From assembly GCA_036736205.1 (NCBI GenBank), contig DAINMX010000122.1, forward strand, positions 1-18,183: DNA of 18,183 nucleotides, in the 5' to 3' direction. The stretch is from XYA12-FULL-58-9 sp001798605. Lineage in GTDB: Bacteria; Myxococcota; XYA12-FULL-58-9. Shown piece after piece: positions 13,747-18,183 of this stretch (position 1 is its first letter; each line of letters opens with the position of its first letter). The translations under genes were made by a program, and so were the position numbers. A model generated the notes under the pieces. That model ran no database searches. It was not told where the DNA came from and worked only from the letters and a program-made list of their open reading frames with translations.

Positions 13747-14316
13747 TTAGAACGGCACGGAGAACAACAAGGTTGGAACCAAACTGATCGCCGAGCTGTC
13801 AAAGCCATAGGTGACGACAAGCTGGGGGATGAGAGCACCATGATGGGTAACAACGGCAAAGCCAGCACCAGCAGCCAAGTAAAGAGCGTGAACGAAACCA
13901 CCCTGCCCGTCAGGTACGGCGTCGTGAACAAGTCCGACCTGTGGCTCGAAGGTCAAAACGACATCACCCACTTGGGTCATGAATCGATCGACAGCCAAAA
14001 AGGCAGTCCCACCCCAGGCCCCAAACTCGGGCGAGAATTCGATGGCCACTGAGGGAATCAACATCCAGTCTTGGTTCAAAGGGATGTTGAGGCCAAAGCC
14101 CACACTCACGTACACACCATAGTGGGCAATATCCGGAGAGACCCCCACGGTCTCGAGCGCTCCCACTATGACCACGGGACAGATGCCGGGCGGCTCCGTT
14201 TTCACGGTCGGCTCCGCCGTCTCGCCAACAACCACGTCGTCCCGAACGGAACCAGAAGGGTCGGCCGCAGGTGTTTGGGCAAAAACGATCAGAGCCGCAA
14301 AACTAAGGGGGCTCAT
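13747..14316 (-). CDS. Predicted exported protein, possible small outer-membrane beta-barrel
   Basis: The 189-residue protein starts at the ATG 14314-14316, overlapping the ligase stop as ATGA. The N-terminus (MSPLSFAALIVFAQTPAADP) is hydrophobic with an AQ-T/PA-A type cleavage possibility. It lacks a basic residue, so the signal is atypical. The mature part is rich in alternating hydrophobic/polar strands with Gly (YGVYVSVGFGLNIPL, WMLIPSVAIEFSPEFG, ALYLAAGAGFAVV, LIPQLVVTYGF) and ends in Phe. These are features of small outer-membrane barrels. I recognise no family. The weak Shine-Dalgarno and the overlap suggest translational coupling to the ligase gene. An antisense reading of the same DNA lacks such features. 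Confidence 0.65.
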   Translation of the reverse strand: MSPLSFAALIVFAQTPAADPSGSVRDDVVVGETAEPTVKTEPPGICPVVIVGALETVGVSPDIAHYGVYVSVGFGLNIPLNQDWMLIPSVAIEFSPEFGAWGGTAFLAVDRFMTQVGDVVLTFEPQVGLVHDAVPDGQGGFVHALYLAAGAGFAVVTHHGALIPQLVVTYGFDSSAISLVPTLLFSVPF

Positions 14317-15719
14317 AGGGCATCACTCTCTAGATGGGTGATCATCTCATCGATTGCAGCAGGCAAGAATACCCCACCCGCTTCCAGGACCGCGCGGTGA
14401 GTTCTTAGAGCCTGGCCGACCTCCGGCATGGATGTCGGCACTCGAGAGCCATGGCTGTGCAATCCTGTAACATTTTTCGCAGCCGTGTTCGCGAGCAATT
14501 CATCGATGTTTTGCAGAGAGGAGCCATAGGACAGCGCTTGCGCCACTCCCGCAAGCAGCAGATGGGAGTGGGCCGACCCATCGGGCAAACGAAACTCGAT
14601 GGTCGGTGGACTCAGGACTCGCCCGTCCGGAGCCGTAACGGTGACCGGCAGGCGAATCAGGGCGCGGCGGTCCCGCGCGCCCCAGAACACACTGCTCGGT
14701 GCCTCTTTCGCTTGGGTGATGCGCACGAACGAACGAGGATCACGATTTCCCAGCGCCATCAACGCGCCGCCGATGGTGGCCAGTCCGCCGATGAGCCACT
14801 TGGCGGGTTCTTGCATGTGTGCAACTGTCTGCCCACTGGCCGTGTGAACACCGTCGACCATGGGAGAGAAGTGGAAGTGCAGGCCATTTCCTGCATGCCC
14901 CTCGCCAATGATGGGGTCGAAGCTGCAATCCATGCCCATCTCGAGCGCGAGATTGTGCAACACCCATTGCGTGAGCGCCACACACTCGGCGGCCCGAGGA
15001 AGAGGTGTCAGTGCCAGCTCGACCTCGTGTTGTTCCCAGACCACCTCACCCGGGGCCATCGCCCGCACGTAGCCTACTTCGGCATGGCCGTACTTGATCG
15101 GTATACCGATCTCACCGAGCAGGGTCATGGCGCGGCGGCGCAAAGGCTGACTGAACGCAACTGGCGTGGTTGAGTGGTAGCCGTGGTCATCCTTGCCGTA
15201 ACGATCACTGTGTGTCCACAGCCGGCCGATGAAATACTCGATCTCGCCCAAGGCCCAAAGATCGACGCCGGTCTCCACACGCGCCCGTTCATAGGCTCTT
15301 TGCACAATCGTATCTGGCGACTGTGGCAGAGGCTGACCATCTGCCCCCACGTGTCGGCACAACACGGCGAGGGTTGGTTCAGGCGCGAACGGATCAATGA
15401 ACGCCGTTTCGATCTTCGGCCGCAACACGACATCGGAAGCGCCGGTGGGAACATTGCGAAACAGGCTCGAGCCGTCAGCCCGTTCACCGCCAATGAAGAT
15501 GTCCCGCAGATGGCCAACACTGCGCGGCACAAAGTCTAGCGCCTTGAGCCAGCCATCGCCTCCCATGTGCATGAGACTGATCAGACGGATGTTGTCCTTC
15601 TCGACCACGTCAATGATGTGGTCGAGGGTCCACTGTGCGGCGGGCACTCCCAGCTCTCGTTCCAGGCGGCTCACACCCAAATCCGATTGCATTTTCGGGG
15701 TCTCTGAATCTCGTGTCAT
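14313..15719 (-). CDS. Glutamine synthetase family protein (GlnA-like ligase)
   Basis: The protein has 468 residues, starting at the ATG 15717-15719 with AAGGAT upstream. The catalytic (beta-grasp plus C-terminal) architecture of glutamine synthetase I is present. GEIEYF carries metal-binding Glu159 and Glu161. HAEVG (Glu214) and WEQHEVE (Glu229-234) supply the further metal/ammonium-site acids. GHAGNGLHFHFS contains His281. GARDRRALIRLP supplies the phosphate-binding Arg residues. IEFRLPD has Glu375 and Arg377. The normally very conserved 'NSYKR' is replaced by NRDPRSFVR, and the 'D(P)xANPYL' box by DGSAHSHLL. No adenylylation-loop Tyr motif was seen. It is therefore an ATP-dependent gamma-glutamyl-type ligase, perhaps true glutamine synthetase, perhaps one acting on another amine. 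It is first in the minus-strand run and divergent from the lipoprotein at 15904. Confidence 0.87.
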   Translation of the reverse strand: MTRDSETPKMQSDLGVSRLERELGVPAAQWTLDHIIDVVEKDNIRLISLMHMGGDGWLKALDFVPRSVGHLRDIFIGGERADGSSLFRNVPTGASDVVLRPKIETAFIDPFAPEPTLAVLCRHVGADGQPLPQSPDTIVQRAYERARVETGVDLWALGEIEYFIGRLWTHSDRYGKDDHGYHSTTPVAFSQPLRRRAMTLLGEIGIPIKYGHAEVGYVRAMAPGEVVWEQHEVELALTPLPRAAECVALTQWVLHNLALEMGMDCSFDPIIGEGHAGNGLHFHFSPMVDGVHTASGQTVAHMQEPAKWLIGGLATIGGALMALGNRDPRSFVRITQAKEAPSSVFWGARDRRALIRLPVTVTAPDGRVLSPPTIEFRLPDGSAHSHLLLAGVAQALSYGSSLQNIDELLANTAAKNVTGLHSHGSRVPTSMPEVGQALRTHRAVLEAGGVFLPAAIDEMITHLESDAL

Positions 15720-15903
15720 TGCATCATCCTTCGTACGCCATGCTTAGCGCACACCTTGGCACATCGCAATCGAGGTGAGCGGATCGCGTACGGCCAACAG
15801 TTGAATCGGTTCGACGCCGCACCACATTGTCGGTTATGCGGTTGGCAACGACCTGGGTATCGGGCTAGCTTGGCCGTTGAATTGAGGCATGGGAGAAACA
15901 CAG
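15720..15903. promoter_or_regulatory. Divergent intergenic region
   Basis: This region separates the divergent ligase and lipoprotein genes and must hold both promoters unless transcription enters from elsewhere. CGTACG occurs at 15732-15737, and a related GCGTACGG occurs near 15787. I could not identify a convincing -35/-10 pair on either strand. GGGAGA (15891-15896) is the ribosome binding site for the ATG at 15904. Confidence 0.35.
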
Positions 15904-17916
15904 ATGGGTTTTGTGAAAATGGGACTGCCACTCATCATCGTAACAGTGGCGGCATGTGCTCCGGCTGAGCAGCCCCCTTACTTGGAGTTTGCCGTGTTGA
16001 AAGGCACGCCCTACGAGCGCGGCGTGCAACACGGAGAGCGGTTCTCGAGCAAGATCCGTTCGCTGTACACTCAGATGTTGACGAACTCGATCTTGCCCAA
16101 TCTCAACCGCGAGCAGCCCGACATTGGGCAAATCCTGCTCCTCTACGGGCCAGACGGCGAAAAGAAGTACCAGGATGGCAAGTTCTCTGAACAGGTACTC
16201 CTCGATAGCGCCTTGGAGCTGCAAAAGTCGATTCCCGAGACCTATTTGGAAGAGATGCGAGGCATCGCCGACGGTGCAGATCTCTCACTCGAAGAGATCC
16301 TCGTCCTCAACACCTTCTTCGAATCCGTGTTGACGGTTCGCACTGCGCAGTTGCTCATCCGTCACAACGCTGAGCCGATGATCACGAGCTTCTCGGTGCT
16401 CGATATCGATGCCGATGGGCAGGACAATGACGGCGACACAGACATCGACGAAGCGGGCGAAGGCCTTCTCGATGCCTATGACCCCTCACCCCACGCCCTG
16501 TTTGTCAACGTCCCCACCGATGCCGCTGTGCGCGTCGTTTTCCAAGACGCCGACGGAGTCGATCCCTCGACGGTTAGCATCGACGTCGGCGATGCCATCT
16601 ACGCGCAGGGCGATGCTGGCGTGACCATGACCGAACTCGATACCCTCCCTGATGAGCCGAAACAGCTGGAGGTGACCTTGGCGCCTCCCGGCGGATTCAA
16701 ATCCGCAGCCGCCATCACCTTCCACATTCAGGCCGGAGATCGGTCTTGGGTCACCAACCCCCCGCCATCCCACGCACGCTTCATGCGAGATCAGTTTGTC
16801 GTCATCGGCACCGTCGGTCTCAACCAACAGCCCTACGATGTGGAAAACCGCGCTCGCGCCAACGACCGCTTTCAACCGCCGTCAATCGGTTTTGCCGCCT
16901 GCCGAAATGCCACCATCGACGGCGACATCGTTGCCGCACACCATTTCGCATTGCTCGACGCCGGCACCTCGCACAAACACGCCGCCGTCATCGTCTATGT
17001 CCCCGATGAGAGTTGCGCCTGTGACGTCGATTGCACGCCGTGCGCCTGCGATGCCACAGTGGCCTGCGATCCCGATTGCGCATGCGACTACGATTGTACG
17101 GCATGCGGCTGCGACACCACGCCCTCCTGTGACCTATCCACGCCCCACGCCACCGTTGGTTTCACGGGCATGGTGTGGGGGGTGTCCGGCATGAACATGA
17201 GCGGTCTGGTGTGGGCCGGCAACGTCTCCGACAGCATCGACAATCCACTGTACGCAGAGGTCAATGAGCGACTGGTCTTCGCCAAGCTGCTCGCGAAGGG
17301 AGTGCCCATGGGCATCATGGGTCGCGAGGTACTCTCCCGCCAGAGCACTGTCGCCGGCGGCCTCGGGACCTTGTCAAACATGACTCAGACACTGGGTTGG
17401 AATTTCCTTTTGGCCGACGCCGAACGGGAAATGGCCATTGCCGAAGTTGACGCCAACACCCGCAATAGCGCCGATGGCGGCTTCTTCGCATACAACAGCG
17501 ACGACCTTGACGATCGCGGTCGGTTCCTTGCCAGCACCAGCGCCGACGACATACGCATGGCGGGACATTTTCAGGAGAACACCGACGACATCGACACCAG
17601 TCTCGAATTTGGCGGCTTCCACTTCCGCATCCCGCCGCAGCGCGTCTGGAGTCCCTATTATCACCGCTCACAGCGGGCGTTCTACCTACTCGGTGACACA
17701 CTGCGGGCAAAACAGGGAAGGATTGACGGCGATGAGGCAACTCGCATCCTCGCAGATCTCAACTTCGCCGACCAACGGGACTCCATGAACGCCTCGGTCT
17801 ACGAACCCCAGAGCGGTCGCATGCGCGTCGCCGCCGGTGCCGTACCCGCCACGGACGAGCCGTTTGTCGACGTGGATCTCGAAGCTGGATTCGCAGGTAA
17901 GGAGATACAGCCATGA
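15904..17916 (+). CDS. Lipoprotein, C45/acyl-CoA:6-APA acyltransferase-like Ntn hydrolase with inserted domains
   Basis: The 670-residue protein starts at the ATG 15904 (GGGAGA seven bases upstream). The ATG at 15889 has no properly spaced site. A short signal ends in lipobox VAAC (Cys18). Residues ~28-145 match the C45-type prodomain: GTPYERGVQHGERF, then YLEEMRGIADGADLSLEEILVLN. Residues ~165-320 are an insertion. It comprises an acidic calcium-type run (DIDADGQDNDGDTDID, ~167-182) and an Ig-like segment (VNVPTDAAVRVVFQDADGVDPSTVSI). The Ntn core resumes at IGFAACRNATIDGDIVAAHH (~328-347), then HATVGFTGMVWGVSGMNMSGLVWAGN. By my alignment to the common CTSFAxxGxATxDG pattern, the nucleophile position is Ser327 rather than Cys. 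A Cys-rich repeat block interrupts the core at ~371-412. It is probably a surface or periplasmic amide hydrolase/acyltransferase; the substrate is unknown. The stop overlaps the next start (ATGA). Confidence 0.78.
   Translation: MGFVKMGLPLIIVTVAACAPAEQPPYLEFAVLKGTPYERGVQHGERFSSKIRSLYTQMLTNSILPNLNREQPDIGQILLLYGPDGEKKYQDGKFSEQVLLDSALELQKSIPETYLEEMRGIADGADLSLEEILVLNTFFESVLTVRTAQLLIRHNAEPMITSFSVLDIDADGQDNDGDTDIDEAGEGLLDAYDPSPHALFVNVPTDAAVRVVFQDADGVDPSTVSIDVGDAIYAQGDAGVTMTELDTLPDEPKQLEVTLAPPGGFKSAAAITFHIQAGDRSWVTNPPPSHARFMRDQFVVIGTVGLNQQPYDVENRARANDRFQPPSIGFAACRNATIDGDIVAAHHFALLDAGTSHKHAAVIVYVPDESCACDVDCTPCACDATVACDPDCACDYDCTACGCDTTPSCDLSTPHATVGFTGMVWGVSGMNMSGLVWAGNVSDSIDNPLYAEVNERLVFAKLLAKGVPMGIMGREVLSRQSTVAGGLGTLSNMTQTLGWNFLLADAEREMAIAEVDANTRNSADGGFFAYNSDDLDDRGRFLASTSADDIRMAGHFQENTDDIDTSLEFGGFHFRIPPQRVWSPYYHRSQRAFYLLGDTLRAKQGRIDGDEATRILADLNFADQRDSMNASVYEPQSGRMRVAAGAVPATDEPFVDVDLEAGFAGKEIQP
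17014..17139 (+). repeat. Two tandem 63-bp units encoding a 21-residue Cys-rich repeat
   Basis: Unit 1 is 17014-17076 and unit 2 is 17077-17139. Each encodes 21 residues with six Cys at identical positions (1, 3, 7, 10, 12, 18) in the frame CxCDxDCTxCxCD-5-C. By direct count 13 of 21 residues are identical, while the DNA has diverged at many third positions, so the duplication is not recent. The 12 Cys with alternating Asp could bind metal like a metallothionein or form disulfides in the envelope. Confidence 0.85.
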
Positions 17917-18183
17917 TCCGCCTGCCCTTCATCGTTCTGCTATCCCTGTTGCCGCGCTTGGCGAACGCAAGCTTCACCGAAACTGTGCCCGCGGACACCT
18001 TTGTCCTCGACGAGCGCATCGTCTATTCTATCGTCACCCATCACTGGAACGACGAGAGCAAGCTCGGGCCGCTTATCGACAGAATAGAACGCTACGAAGC
18101 GGGTGCCGGATTGCAGGGCACCCTGATTGCCAACGCCGATGCTCGCTACACCGTCCTGGTCAATTTCCTCAACTACGGCATTA
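17913..18183 (+). CDS. Exported protein, 3' end outside window
   Basis: The ATG at 17913 overlaps the lipoprotein stop (ATGA, 17913-17916) and has AAGGAG eight bases upstream. The frame is open to the window edge, giving 90 residues. The first ~19 are a clear signal peptide (one Arg, a hydrophobic core with SLLPRL, cleavage likely after ANA). The mature start is SFTETVPADTFVLDERIVYS. The later part (GTLIANADARYTVLVNFLNYGI) is strand-like. It may be an outer-membrane barrel or other envelope protein; I do not recognise a family from this fragment. The overlap implies coupled translation with the Ntn-hydrolase lipoprotein, so the two probably act together. Confidence 0.8.
   Translation, partial: MIRLPFIVLLSLLPRLANASFTETVPADTFVLDERIVYSIVTHHWNDESKLGPLIDRIERYEAGAGLQGTLIANADARYTVLVNFLNYGI

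Noticed and set aside
14451..15173. Plus-strand open frame of 240 residues opposite the ligase gene
   Set aside because: The antisense ligase has catalytic residues in order. This frame is low in recognisable structure.

Overview
The window looks like chromosomal DNA from a GC-rich (roughly 60% by eye) Gram-negative bacterium. Two proteins have lipobox signal peptides, one being a Blc-type lipocalin, and others look like exported or outer-membrane proteins. A secreted lipoprotein carries acidic Asp/Gly calcium-type repeats and a Cys-rich tandem repeat. Together with a vWA-CsgG/FlgO-like fusion protein this suggests a Myxococcota or other 'deltaproteobacterial' lineage. That placement is an inference from style; no taxonomic marker gene is present. 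I saw no rRNA, tRNA, CRISPR array or insertion sequence.

Left part (1-3066). A vWA protein runs in from beyond the left edge (stop at 1820). An AT-rich spacer of about 250 bp follows (27 G/C in 1941-2040). Next is a small nucleoside 2-deoxyribosyltransferase-like gene on the minus strand, and divergent from it a 161-residue protein of unknown function. This is the most accessory-looking stretch.

Central part (3124-15719). Ten consecutive genes lie on the minus strand. In transcription order they are: a glutamine-synthetase-like ligase; a small predicted exported/beta-barrel protein (4-bp overlap); a thiolase; a Cys/Met-metabolism PLP lyase (13-bp gap); a serine O-acetyltransferase; an 8-oxoguanine deaminase-type amidohydrolase; a lipocalin lipoprotein; an FAD-[2Fe-2S] fusion subunit; a molybdopterin hydroxylase large subunit (4-bp overlap); and a DUF4380/aldose-epimerase-like protein. 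The second half reads as purine catabolism: deamination of 8-oxoguanine or guanine and hydroxylation of hypoxanthine/xanthine would converge on urate. The lyase and acetyltransferase concern sulfur amino acids. Whether all ten genes share a transcript is not shown. The tight spacings are deaminase/lipocalin, FAD-FeS/Mo subunit, thiolase/lyase and ligase/exported protein.

Right part (15720-18183). A divergent intergenic region of about 180 bp precedes a plus-strand lipoprotein. It resembles C45/acyl-CoA:6-APA acyltransferase-type Ntn hydrolases but has a large domain insertion and two 21-residue Cys-rich repeats. Its stop codon overlaps the start of a second exported protein that runs off the right edge.

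Several annotated starts were moved inward from the longest open frame because a good Shine-Dalgarno sequence and family-typical N-terminus sit at the internal codon.
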